A DNA stretch of 64,000 nucleotides from Desulfotignum sp. GTDB taxonomy: Bacteria > Desulfobacterota > Desulfobacteria > Desulfobacterales > Desulfobacteraceae. This document shows, piece after piece, positions 50,063 through 58,830 of the stretch (the stretch's first letter is position 1; each line of letters opens with the position of its first letter). A program made the translations under genes and the position numbers. The stretch is taken from positions 20,242 through 84,241 of the forward strand of contig JAABSO010000017.1 of NCBI GenBank assembly GCA_011390335.1, written 5' to 3'. The notes under the pieces are model-generated. The model saw nothing but the letters and a program-made list of their open reading frames with translations, was not told where the DNA came from and ran no database searches.

Positions 50063-50829
50063 CGGTGTTTTGCCCTGGCCCAGAAAGCCTCTTTTTCATC
50101 AGCTGACAATGCCTGCAGGGTACAGTTCTTTTGGGCCAGATCCGCTTCCATAAGACGGAACCTTCCTTCAAATTTTGCAGTGGACCGTGACAGGGCGGTT
50201 TCCGGATGAAACCCGGCAAACCGTGCCACATTCACCAGAGAAAACAAAACATCCCCCAGTTCCATCATGGCCCCGTCTGCATCTTCCTTTTCCAGGGCTT
50301 CCTCAAATTCTGCGATCTCTTTTTTCACCGTGTCCAGCACCTGGTGAATATTTTCCCAGTCAAATCCCTGCCTGACCGCTATCTTTGATACCTTGAGGGC
50401 CCGCAGAAGACCGGGCATGCCCTTAGGCACCGCATCCAGGGCGGACCTGTGCACCGAATGGTCTTTTTCCCGGGTTTTGATCTGCTCCCACTGGTCCAGC
50501 AGATCTTTTTCTGTTTCAACAACAGCTGACCCATAGACATGGGGATGCCGCCGGACCATTTTTTTGACCACTGTATCCACCACCCGGGAAATGGGAATCT
50601 GTTTTGCATCATGAAAGATTGCCATGATGAACAGAATTTGAAACAGCACGTCCCCCATCTCTTCGCAGGTATTGTCCAGGTCATCATTTACAATGGCATC
50701 CTGGAGTTCATACACCTCTTCAGCCAGGCATTTCCACATGGTATCCGGGGTCTGTCTGCGGTCCCAGGCACACCCGTTTTTCCCCCGCAGGGTCTGGATG
50801 ATTTTTAGAATAGGGGCTATTGTCTCCAA
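50050..50829 (-). CDS. mazG: Nucleoside triphosphate pyrophosphohydrolase MazG
   Basis: This 259-residue protein has two MazG domains. The first begins LKIIQTLRGKNGCAWDRRQTPDTMWKCLAEEVYELQDAI and has the metal-binding EEMGDVLFQ. The second has EIAEFEEALEKED and MELGDVLFSLVNVAR. MazG hydrolyses NTPs to NMP and pyrophosphate and cleans up damaged nucleotides. The TTG at 50829 follows AAGGA by five bases and gives the normal N-terminus. That start lies 110 bases inside cvpA in another frame. Confidence 0.92.
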   Translation of the reverse strand: METIAPILKIIQTLRGKNGCAWDRRQTPDTMWKCLAEEVYELQDAIVNDDLDNTCEEMGDVLFQILFIMAIFHDAKQIPISRVVDTVVKKMVRRHPHVYGSAVVETEKDLLDQWEQIKTREKDHSVHRSALDAVPKGMPGLLRALKVSKIAVRQGFDWENIHQVLDTVKKEIAEFEEALEKEDADGAMMELGDVLFSLVNVARFAGFHPETALSRSTAKFEGRFRLMEADLAQKNCTLQALSADEKEAFWARAKHRYDR

Positions 50830-51370
50830 TGGGTTCCTTCTCCTGTATATAAAATTGTTCCACCTTGAGTTTTTCCAGCTGCTGCAAAAAACCGGCCCGC
50901 ATGGTCCTGGAAACAAACAGGGTCATGGTTCTGGAAATTTGCGCCAGATAAGGGGCGGATTCAGACCCTGTCATGAGCCTTGCCGTGCCCGTGGGGACAA
51001 ACGCTGTCAGCATGACAAACAGGACCGATACGATCAATGCGCCCTTGGCTGTGCCAAAAATCAACCCAAATGTCCGGTCCACCCATCCCAGAAACACCAG
51101 GTGTAAAAGTCTGCGGATCATTGCAGCCAGCACCCCCACCGCCACCAGGATACCACAGAACAAAAGCCCGAAGCTGACCAGATGGCGGGTTTGCGGGGCA
51201 GTAATCAAAAAAGCCAGGCGGTCGGAAAGCAGCCAGTAATAGGTAAACGCCCCGTAAAAACCGGCAATAACCGCAACGATACCGGAGACTTCACGGATCA
51301 GCCCCTTAAAAAGCCCCCTGATCATACAGAAGAGGATAATCACCAGAACCACCAGATCAAAACCGTTCAT
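50720..51370 (-). CDS. cvpA: CvpA-family membrane protein
   Basis: This 216-residue protein has four hydrophobic segments. The start FDLVVLVIILFCMIRGLFKGLIREVSGIVAVIAGFYGA and the later DRTFGLIFGTAKGALIV are typical of CvpA (colicin V production) proteins. Their role is poorly known; they affect envelope traits in several bacteria. ATG 51370 has an AAGGAA site. The last ~36 codons overlap the mazG start in another frame and form a polar tail unlike the family. A TTGACG/TTATTT promoter may lie at 51407-51435. Confidence 0.85.
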   Translation of the reverse strand: MNGFDLVVLVIILFCMIRGLFKGLIREVSGIVAVIAGFYGAFTYYWLLSDRLAFLITAPQTRHLVSFGLLFCGILVAVGVLAAMIRRLLHLVFLGWVDRTFGLIFGTAKGALIVSVLFVMLTAFVPTGTARLMTGSESAPYLAQISRTMTLFVSRTMRAGFLQQLEKLKVEQFYIQEKEPIGDNSPYSKNHPDPAGEKRVCLGPQTDPGYHVEMPG

Positions 51371-51479
51371 TTTTTTCCTTTCCGCCACCGTATCTGAAGA
51401 CTCATGAAATAACAATTTCACGGTTTTTCCGTCAAGATTTTTATTGACCTTTCTTTAAATAAAATGCACCCTGTTGCCC

Positions 51480-52424
51480 ATGAAAACCATTGAATTTGAC
51501 AACATATCACTGGTCCAGAAGCTGTTTGGATTTCATAATACCCACCTTGAAAAAATTGCAAAAAATCTGGGGGTAACCATCAATTCCAGGGGGAACAGTG
51601 TCACCATTTCAGGTGATGCGGAAAACACCCGCCTGGCCCATACCTTGCTGCTCCAGCTATACGGCCTTTTACAGGAAAACATTCCCATGGACCCGGCTGA
51701 CCTGGATGCAGCCATTTCCCTGATAAAAAAAGACGGAGAATCCCGTCTGAAACCGTTGTTTTCCCAGACAATTTTCGTGACAGCCAAAAACAAACCCATC
51801 AGGCCGAGAAGCCTTGCCCAGCAAAAATATGTCAATGCCATTCAGGCCCGGGACATTGTGTTCGGCATCGGACCTGCCGGAACCGGAAAAACCTATCTGG
51901 CCATGGCCATGGCAGTGGCAACCCTGTGCCGGGGAGATGTCCAGAAAATCATTCTCACTCGTCCGGCAGTGGAAGCAGGTGAGGCACTGGGATTTTTGCC
52001 CGGGGATCTGGCGGAAAAAATCAACCCGTATCTGCGCCCCCTTTACGATGCTTTGTATGATATGCTGGACTTTGAAAAAGCCAGGGCGTATATTGACCAG
52101 GAAATTATTGAAATAGCCCCCATAGCATTCATGCGGGGAAGAACCCTGAACAATGCATTTATTATCCTGGATGAGGCCCAGAACACCACATCCCAGCAGA
52201 TGAAAATGTTTTTAACCAGAATCGGATACAATTCCAAAGCTGTTGTGACTGGTGACATTACCCAGATAGACCTGCCGGCCGGCAAAAAATCCGGCCTTGT
52301 GGAGGTGAGAAAGATCCTTTCCCGCATAGAGGGAATCGACTTTACCTATTTTTCCAAAGAGGATGTGGTAAGACACCAGCTTGTTTCCGATATTATTGAT
52401 GCATATGAAAAAAACAAAACGTAA
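51480..52424 (+). CDS. phoH: PhoH-family ATPase
   Basis: This protein of ~314 residues has a short N-terminal KH-like region and the PhoH ATPase domain: Walker A in GIGPAGTGKTYLA, RPAVEAGEALGFLPGDL, Walker B in AFIILDEAQNTTSQQMKMFLTRIG and TGDITQIDLP. PhoH (PhoL/YbeZ) proteins act with YbeY in ribosome and RNA maintenance. Here ybeY follows after pgpH, the common phoH-pgpH-ybeY order. Start ATG 51480 has no clear ribosome site. Confidence 0.93.
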   Translation: MKTIEFDNISLVQKLFGFHNTHLEKIAKNLGVTINSRGNSVTISGDAENTRLAHTLLLQLYGLLQENIPMDPADLDAAISLIKKDGESRLKPLFSQTIFVTAKNKPIRPRSLAQQKYVNAIQARDIVFGIGPAGTGKTYLAMAMAVATLCRGDVQKIILTRPAVEAGEALGFLPGDLAEKINPYLRPLYDALYDMLDFEKARAYIDQEIIEIAPIAFMRGRTLNNAFIILDEAQNTTSQQMKMFLTRIGYNSKAVVTGDITQIDLPAGKKSGLVEVRKILSRIEGIDFTYFSKEDVVRHQLVSDIIDAYEKNKT

Positions 52425-54801
52425 TATCTGGCCGGACAAGGTCAAAACTTTTTTGTTGTCCACCCCTTACCTGCTGTGGTTCATGCTCTTTGCCATCACC
52501 CTGGTATTTACGCTTTTCCAGACACCTGAACAGCAGAACATCACCTTTTCTTATGAAGTAGGTGATGTGGCCCAGCGGGATATCAAGGCACCCAAAGATA
52601 TTCTGGTGGAAGACACAGAAGTTTCCGAAAACAGGCGCAGCCAGGCCAAAGACACGGTCAGGATCGTGTATGACTTTGATGCAGGCCTGGTGCCGCAAAT
52701 TATGGCCAACATACAGGAAGCCATGCAGATCGGCCGAAATCTGTTTGAACCGGAGGAAAGCCGGGAAAAAAATGAAGAAGATACCCGAAAATCCCCCCCT
52801 GATCCCACCTTTGCCATGGTCCTGGAAACCAAACCCAGGTTTGAAGAAAAACTGGGCATAGAAATCAATGAAGGGGCATATTCCATTCTGTACAAGCACC
52901 GGTTTGATCCTGCCATCACTGAAAAAATCCAGACCATTATGGGCAAAGTGCTGTCCAACGGGGTTGTTGCAAACAAGGAAATATTGCTGGAAGAAGAAAA
53001 CAGGGGCATCATCCTGAGAACCATCGGCTCCAGTGAAGAAAAAATAGTCAACAATCTCAAGGTGCTTTACGGGCCTGACCAGGCCAAGACCATGGTCAGA
53101 ATCGAAGGTGCGCCTCTGTTGAAAAATGTCAATTACAACCTGACAAACCTGATCGTGGATATCTGCCAGCGGCTGCTGCAGCCCAATATTTTCATGAACA
53201 AAAACGAAACCCAGAAAAGAATCCTTGCAGCCCAGTCCGACATCAACCCTGTCATGTACCAGGTCAAGGCAGGGGAAATGATTCTGAGAGAAGGGGAGCG
53301 GGTAAACAAGACCAAGCTGATCAAGCTGAACGCCCTCCAGGAACAGGCGGCAGGAAAAACCGTGTATGTGTCTGCCACCGGGATCGCCCTGATCACCTTT
53401 TTTCTGATACTGGTCTCCTATCTGCTGTTTTTCAAAGACCACAAAACCCTGAAGGCTGACCATAACAAACATATGATTTTTCTGGCCCTGGGACTTGTTC
53501 TGTATCTGGGCTTTGTAAAGATATCCACGTTTCTGGTCCAGTCAGCAGATCCCAACCAGGCATGGGATCTGGCTTCGGCATCCTTTTTCATGGCCATCCC
53601 CCTGCCGGCCGCAGCCATGATCTGCTGCCTGTTTCTGGGTTTTGACATCGCCATCTATTTTGCCCTGGTGCTGTCTGTTCTGGCAGGCCTGTCCTTTGGC
53701 GGCAGTTTTGAGGTGTTTATTTTTTTCTTTTTAAGCTGCAGTGCGGCCGCCTTTCTGGTACGCGAGAGCCGGGAACGCAAAAGCTTTATCATGGCCGGCT
53801 TCAAACTGTCCATTTTCAATGCGGTTCTGGCCATTTCCCTGGGGTTCTATTCCCTTGCCCAGCCAGAGCCTTTACTGCTGGCCAAAGAGATTTTCATCGC
53901 TTTTTGCGGCGGGGTGTTTGCCGCCACTTTGACCATCGGATTCACCCCGCTGATTGAAATTCTATTTGATTACACCACAGAGACCAAACTCCTGGAATTT
54001 TCCAATCTGGACCAGCCCTTGATCAAAAAACTGATGATAGAGGCCCCGGGCACATACAACCACAGTGTCATTGTGGCCACCCTGTCGGAAGCGGCTGCTT
54101 CCGCCATCAGCGCCAGCAGCCTCAAGGCCAAGGTCATGGCGTATTACCATGACATCGGCAAGCTGGACAAAACCATGTATTTCATTGAAAACCAGGCAGA
54201 CGGAAAAAACCGGCATGACAAGCTGTCTCCGTCCATGTCCGCCCTCATCCTGATCCAGCATGTCAAAAAAGGGGTGGAGCTGGCAAAAACCTATAAACTG
54301 GGAAATGAAATCATTGATGGCATTACCCAGCACCACGGCACATCCTTGATCAAATACTTTTACAACAAGGCTTTGAAAAGCGGAAAAGACAATATCAATG
54401 AAGAAAATTTCAGATATCCCGGTCCCAAACCCCAGACCCGGGAAACCGGTATTGTCATGCTGGCGGATGTGGTGGAAGCGGCGGTACGGGCACTTGAACG
54501 CCCCACGCCTGCACGGATCAGGGGACGGGTCAAGGAACTGATCAATGATATATTTGCAGACGGCCAGCTGGAAGAGTGTGAACTCACCCTCAAGGATCTC
54601 CACCAGATCGCCAAAAGCTTTAACAATATCCTGACCAGCATTTATCACAGCCGCATCGAGTATACGGACAAACCCCAGGAAAAGAAAAAAGAAAAAAATG
54701 ACAGCCCCAAAGATTCTGATAGACAACCGGCAAAAACAAATGGTGCCAACCACACCCCTGCGCAAAAAGACAGAACTGATCTTAAACGCCTTGGGCTGTA
54801 A
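52405..54801 (+). CDS. pgpH: 7TM-HD cyclic-di-AMP phosphodiesterase (PgpH-like)
   Basis: This ~798-residue membrane protein has an extracytoplasmic N-terminal region of ~300 residues behind a first membrane helix, seven hydrophobic segments (about 350-540) and a cytoplasmic HD domain. The metal ligands are visible: GTYNHSVIVATLSEAA, YYHDIGKLDKT, and DGITQHHGTSL. PgpH in Listeria degrades c-di-AMP through this domain. The first possible starts (52399 and 52405) lie inside the end of phoH; neither has a good ribosome site, so translation is probably coupled. The last 104 bases overlap ybeY. Confidence 0.9.
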   Translation: MKKTKRNIWPDKVKTFLLSTPYLLWFMLFAITLVFTLFQTPEQQNITFSYEVGDVAQRDIKAPKDILVEDTEVSENRRSQAKDTVRIVYDFDAGLVPQIMANIQEAMQIGRNLFEPEESREKNEEDTRKSPPDPTFAMVLETKPRFEEKLGIEINEGAYSILYKHRFDPAITEKIQTIMGKVLSNGVVANKEILLEEENRGIILRTIGSSEEKIVNNLKVLYGPDQAKTMVRIEGAPLLKNVNYNLTNLIVDICQRLLQPNIFMNKNETQKRILAAQSDINPVMYQVKAGEMILREGERVNKTKLIKLNALQEQAAGKTVYVSATGIALITFFLILVSYLLFFKDHKTLKADHNKHMIFLALGLVLYLGFVKISTFLVQSADPNQAWDLASASFFMAIPLPAAAMICCLFLGFDIAIYFALVLSVLAGLSFGGSFEVFIFFFLSCSAAAFLVRESRERKSFIMAGFKLSIFNAVLAISLGFYSLAQPEPLLLAKEIFIAFCGGVFAATLTIGFTPLIEILFDYTTETKLLEFSNLDQPLIKKLMIEAPGTYNHSVIVATLSEAAASAISASSLKAKVMAYYHDIGKLDKTMYFIENQADGKNRHDKLSPSMSALILIQHVKKGVELAKTYKLGNEIIDGITQHHGTSLIKYFYNKALKSGKDNINEENFRYPGPKPQTRETGIVMLADVVEAAVRALERPTPARIRGRVKELINDIFADGQLEECELTLKDLHQIAKSFNNILTSIYHSRIEYTDKPQEKKKEKNDSPKDSDRQPAKTNGANHTPAQKDRTDLKRLGL

Positions 54802-55162
54802 CCAGCATGAACTCTCCATTGTGATCATGGATGATGCACAGATACAGGCACTCAACCAGACTTTCCGGGGGATATCCAGACCCACCAATGTACTGGCATT
54901 TCCCATGCAGGAAGGAGAGTTTTCCGGCATCACCCCGGATCTGCTGGGGGATGTGGTCATATCCGCACAAACCGCACAGACAGAAGCGGATGCAGCAGGC
55001 ATCACCCTGGATGAACGGATCTCCCAGCTCCTGGTCCACGGGATTCTTCACCTGCTGGGATATGACCATGAAACCGCACCAGCCGACGCAGAAAATATGG
55101 AAACCAAGAGTCTTGAAATTCTCAGGCGTATTGAAAACAACCCGGATTTAGAGGCATTTTAA
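54698..55162 (+). CDS. ybeY: Endoribonuclease YbeY
   Basis: This 154-residue protein has the zinc motif HGILHLLGYDHE (His-x3-His-x5-His) and the upstream IMDDAQIQALNQTFRGISRPTNVLAFP, both standard for YbeY, which matures rRNA 3' ends and takes part in ribosome quality control. The N-terminus ILIDNRQKQ fits the family, so the start within pgpH (104-base overlap in another frame) is accepted. Confidence 0.92.
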   Translation: MTAPKILIDNRQKQMVPTTPLRKKTELILNALGCNQHELSIVIMDDAQIQALNQTFRGISRPTNVLAFPMQEGEFSGITPDLLGDVVISAQTAQTEADAAGITLDERISQLLVHGILHLLGYDHETAPADAENMETKSLEILRRIENNPDLEAF

Positions 55163-55181
55163 ACCAGGAAAGGAAAAGCAA

Positions 55182-55901
55182 ATGGCAGAATTAGCTGTGA
55201 ATGTGGACCATGTGGCCACCCTGCGCCAGGCCCGGGGAATTGATTATCCTGACCCTGTGGCTGCGGCCGTGGCAGCGGAAATTGCCGGTGCAGATGCCAT
55301 TGTGGTACATTTGAGAGAGGACCGCCGCCATATCCAGGAACGCGATGTCCGGCTGCTGCGGCAGATCGTGCAGTCCAAACTCATTTTAGAGATGGCCGCC
55401 ACCAGCGAGATGCTGGGAATCGCCCTGGATATTCTCCCCCATACCGTCACCCTGGTGCCTGAAAAAAGAGAAGAACTGACCACTGAAGGGGGCCTGGACC
55501 TGGTCACCCACCAGGATACCGTCAGAGAAGCGGTATCCACCCTGAAAAACGCGGGGATAAAGGTATGCATATTCATTGATCCGGATCTGGATCAGATCAA
55601 AATCGCCCATAAAATCGATGCAGACATGATCGAAATACACACCGGCGCCTTTTGTGATGCCGCAACCGAGGCCGAAGCCCGGCGGGAGTTTTTACGCATC
55701 GTGGATGCCGCCAAGATCGGCACCAAACTCAAACTCGGGGTCAATGCCGGACACGGGATCTGTTACAACACCATCAAGGCATTTGAAGGGCTCCGTGAAA
55801 TCCGGGAATTTTCCATCGGCCACAGCATTGTCGCAAGAGCGGTGCTTGTGGGGATGGACCGGGCTGTCAGGGACATGAAACAACTGGTCAAAGCCCTGTA
55901 G
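55182..55901 (+). CDS. pdxJ: Pyridoxine 5'-phosphate synthase
   Basis: This 239-residue TIM-barrel enzyme starts with AELAVNVDHVATLRQARG and shows DAIVVHLREDRRHIQERDV, VTLVPEKREELTTEGGLD, VCIFIDPDLDQI, EIHTGAFCDA and VNAGHGICYNT, the full set of PdxJ landmarks. It joins 1-deoxyxylulose 5-phosphate and 3-amino-2-oxopropyl phosphate to form vitamin B6. It follows ybeY by 19 bases and probably belongs to the phoH-pgpH-ybeY transcript. Confidence 0.96.
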   Translation: MAELAVNVDHVATLRQARGIDYPDPVAAAVAAEIAGADAIVVHLREDRRHIQERDVRLLRQIVQSKLILEMAATSEMLGIALDILPHTVTLVPEKREELTTEGGLDLVTHQDTVREAVSTLKNAGIKVCIFIDPDLDQIKIAHKIDADMIEIHTGAFCDAATEAEARREFLRIVDAAKIGTKLKLGVNAGHGICYNTIKAFEGLREIREFSIGHSIVARAVLVGMDRAVRDMKQLVKAL

Positions 55902-55930
55902 TAACATTCATGCCCTGGCGGGTAACAGAA

Positions 55931-55968
55931 AGCTGTTAGCTGTTAGCTTTTAGCTTTTAGCTTTTAGC
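55931..55968. repeat. heptanucleotide tandem repeat at the 3' end of the HAD gene
   Basis: Five 7-base units, two AGCTGTT followed by three AGCTTTT, and a final AGC lie in a row. The last codons and stop of the HAD-phosphatase gene fall within the repeat. Gain or loss of a unit would shift the reading frame only for the final residues. Confidence 0.85.
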
Positions 55969-56807
55969 AGGCCTGACATGCCGGCAGCCCGGCTTACCCC
56001 GTGGGCATTGTTGGAAACCGGCAGCAGGATACCGGTATCCAGGCCGGGCACGGTGTTGGCCACACAAAAACTCTGACCTGCCCATTCCAGCAGATCCTGG
56101 TCATTGAAATCATTTCCCACGGCAACCACCCGGGTACGCGGAATCTGCAATCTTGCTGCAAGCCATGCCGCAGCCTGACTTTTGGAAGCTTTGGGATGAA
56201 ACACCTCTATCCATGCAGACCGGTGGTCCAAAGGAGAGGTGGCATGGATCACACTGTATCCGGTCAACACCGATTTCCATTCCGCCACCTGATCCAATGA
56301 AATCCCATGGGGCACCACCGCAAGCACCTGGGTGGCAGATGCATACAACAGGGTATCGGCGTGCAGAGGAGTAGCAAAGGACCGGTACAAACCGATCCGT
56401 TTGTGAAAATCGGGATTCTCATGTCCATGGGATCTGTACAGAAAAAAATGGGTGTCCGGAATGGCTTTATGGATCATATAGTCACATCCGGCCTTGCCAA
56501 AGAAGCCGCAGATCTTTTCCACATCAGGTCGAACAATGGCAAGGTGCCGGACAATCTGGTCCTGTTTCAGATCCAGGATACCGGCCCCGGTGGAAAACAG
56601 CAGATAATCCACCGGCAGCAGCTCTTTATTCAGATCTATATGGGCCAGGGCCTTGTGAAAGGAATAGATACTGCGGCCTGTGGCAACGGCCACCACCACC
56701 CCTTTTGACCGCAGCCGGGCAAGGGTGTCAAAATCTCTTTCTGATATGGTTTTGTCATCATTGAACAGGGTGCCGTCAAGGTCTGTGACAAACAAGGACC
56801 GGTTCAT
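55950..56807 (-). CDS. HAD-superfamily phosphatase (Cof/SPP type)
   Basis: This 285-residue protein has HAD motif I FVTDLDGTLFNDDK, a C2-type cap typical of Cof-like sugar-phosphate phosphatases, and motif IV in VVAVGNDFNDQDLLEWAG. VAVATGRSIYS is motif II. The substrate is probably a phosphorylated sugar or similar metabolite. Its ATG overlaps the stop of the response-regulator gene (ATGA). The C-terminus is encoded within a heptanucleotide repeat. Confidence 0.87.
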   Translation of the reverse strand: MNRSLFVTDLDGTLFNDDKTISERDFDTLARLRSKGVVVAVATGRSIYSFHKALAHIDLNKELLPVDYLLFSTGAGILDLKQDQIVRHLAIVRPDVEKICGFFGKAGCDYMIHKAIPDTHFFLYRSHGHENPDFHKRIGLYRSFATPLHADTLLYASATQVLAVVPHGISLDQVAEWKSVLTGYSVIHATSPLDHRSAWIEVFHPKASKSQAAAWLAARLQIPRTRVVAVGNDFNDQDLLEWAGQSFCVANTVPGLDTGILLPVSNNAHGVSRAAGMSGLLKAKS

Positions 56808-57196
56808 GAAGCAGGATCTTGTGTGTCCCAGAAATGGTGCACCGCCTCAAGAAGATCCACCAAATCAAACGGTTTCATGAGCAGGATGGCGCCCCTTATC
56901 CTCTCCAGGACTTCGGGGGGCGGCGTAATTCCGGTACAGATGATCACAGGCAGCCCCGGCCTGATCTGCCGGATTTTTTCCATGAGCAGATCACCGGTCA
57001 TTTCCGGCATGGTATAATCGGTGATCAGCGCATCATAGTGAAACGGATTTTGTTTAAACAATGCAAATGCTTCAGGGGAACGGGTCATGATCTCCACTTC
57101 ATATCCGTAATCTTCCAGCATTTCCCGGCCTACCTGGGCCAGATAGTCTTCATCATCCACAAATAAAATCCGTTTGCCCTGTGTTTGCTGGACCAT
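56804..57196 (-). CDS. Single-domain response regulator
   Basis: This 130-residue protein is one receiver domain: acidic pair in RILFVDDEDYL, phospho-acceptor Asp in ALITDYTMPEMTG, Thr in VIICTGI and Lys in AILLMKPFD. No output domain or histidine kinase is nearby. The ATG at 57196 is eight bases after AAAGGA; other starts exist up to 12 codons earlier. It overlaps the HAD gene by four bases and lies 62 bases behind the S1 protein gene. Its partner is unknown. Confidence 0.85.
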   Translation of the reverse strand: MVQQTQGKRILFVDDEDYLAQVGREMLEDYGYEVEIMTRSPEAFALFKQNPFHYDALITDYTMPEMTGDLLMEKIRQIRPGLPVIICTGITPPPEVLERIRGAILLMKPFDLVDLLEAVHHFWDTQDPAS

Positions 57197-57258
57197 CCGC
57201 ACCATCCTTTCACCACGGCCGGCCATTCTCACGGCCGCAGATCTTTTCTTTTGGTCTG

Positions 57259-58716
57259 CTATTTCTTCTTTTTCATGGCTTCCAGGAAAACACTTTCCAT
57301 GGTGCCCATTGGTTTTTCCTTCTGGTTTTCGGCAAACTGCTGCCAGTCTTCCGTATCCTTTTGGTCCGGGGGTGCCAGGGTGATGCGCCGGTTTTCCTCA
57401 TCCACCTGCCGGACCAGCACGGTAACGGCATCCCCGGGCTTCAATGCATCATAGGATTTGGCATCGGCAGCGCTCCTGATGGCTGATACGGGCATCAGGC
57501 CTGTCACCCCCGGCTCCAGACCGATGAACAGGCCGAATGTTTCTCTTTTCTCCAGCCTGGCTTCCAGGATATCCCCTGCCTTGTATTTCACGGAAATCCC
57601 GGTCCAGGGATCGCCTAAGGCATCCTTGATGCTCAAAGAGACCCGTTTGGCATCCATATCAATGGATTTAATCACCACCTGGACCTGCTCTCCTTTTTCA
57701 ACCACATCCTCCGGCCGCATGACCCTTTTCGTATGGCTCATTTCACTGATATGCACCAGGCCGTCCACACCCGGCGCAATTTCCACAAACGCACCAAAAC
57801 CGGCAATGCGCACCACCTTTCCGGTCACCTGGTCACCCGGCTTGAAGGCCTTGTCCATGCTGTCCCAGGGATCTTCGGCAGTCTGTTTTACAGACAGGGA
57901 AATTTTGGGCAGATCCTGGCCTTCCATATGATCGATTTTCAGCAGTTTCACCAGCACTGCATCCCCGGGTTTCACCACCTCATCCGGTTTTTCAATCCTG
58001 GACCAGCCCAGCTCGGAAATATGAATCATGCCTTCCACACCCGGTGCCAGCTCGACAAATGCCCCATATGGCATGAGCCGGGTAACGGTTCCATGGAGCA
58101 GGTCCCCCACTGCCACATCTGCCAGAAACGCCTGCTGGGCCTCTTTCATCTGTGCAATGAGCAGGTCTTTGCGGGATACCACAATATTGCGGCCGTTTTC
58201 CTCATACCGGGTCACCAGAAAATGCAGGGTCTGGCCCACAAAATCCTCCGGATTTTCCACATATATGACATCCATCTGGCTCACCGGGCAAAAAGATCTT
58301 TTCCCCAGGATATCCACATTAAAACCGCCCTTGATGACAGCCTTTACCTTTCCCTCCACAGGGGTTTTGTTTTGGGCCGCATCTTCCAGCAAGGCTGCTT
58401 TGCCTGCGCCGGAAATAGCTTTGGACAGGATAATTTCACTTTCACTCAAAGACACCACATACAGGGTGATGACGTCACCTGCCTGAAAAGAAAATTCTCC
58501 GGTTTCGTCCAGAAGCTCCTGTTTTTCCACAACACCGTCACTTTTGGTGCCGGTATCAATATACACACTGGTCCGGCCCACAGATATGATCTTTCCTTCC
58601 ACCATATCACCGGGTTTCAGTTCACGGCCCATGTTGTCGTCATAGGATGCAAAAAGCTCTTCAAAACTCAATTCTTCAGAGTTGTCGTCCGAATTTTCAT
58701 CAAATTTTTCTGTCAT
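57259..58716 (-). CDS. S1 RNA-binding protein with five S1 domains (RpsA-like)
   Basis: This 485-residue protein has an acidic start and five S1 domains at about 34-100, 117-183, 202-277, 293-364 and 379-448. Domains 3 and 4 are most typical (GTVTRLMPYGAFVELAPGVEGMIHISEL and GKVVRIAGFGAFVEIAPGVDGLVHISEM). E. coli S1 has six domains, so this is a shorter relative that may be either ribosomal protein S1 or an added RNA-binding factor. ATG 58716 follows GGAGA; the frame extends 11 codons upstream without a site. Confidence 0.9.
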   Translation of the reverse strand: MTEKFDENSDDNSEELSFEELFASYDDNMGRELKPGDMVEGKIISVGRTSVYIDTGTKSDGVVEKQELLDETGEFSFQAGDVITLYVVSLSESEIILSKAISGAGKAALLEDAAQNKTPVEGKVKAVIKGGFNVDILGKRSFCPVSQMDVIYVENPEDFVGQTLHFLVTRYEENGRNIVVSRKDLLIAQMKEAQQAFLADVAVGDLLHGTVTRLMPYGAFVELAPGVEGMIHISELGWSRIEKPDEVVKPGDAVLVKLLKIDHMEGQDLPKISLSVKQTAEDPWDSMDKAFKPGDQVTGKVVRIAGFGAFVEIAPGVDGLVHISEMSHTKRVMRPEDVVEKGEQVQVVIKSIDMDAKRVSLSIKDALGDPWTGISVKYKAGDILEARLEKRETFGLFIGLEPGVTGLMPVSAIRSAADAKSYDALKPGDAVTVLVRQVDEENRRITLAPPDQKDTEDWQQFAENQKEKPMGTMESVFLEAMKKKK

Positions 58717-58830
58717 GGTCTTTCTCCAAACAAGGCGGTTATGTAACACATGCCTGACTACTATACTTTACAAAAGCCTGTGTAAAGCAAAAAAGTGTTA
58801 TGGATATTTGCGGGACCTGCCCCGTAACAG

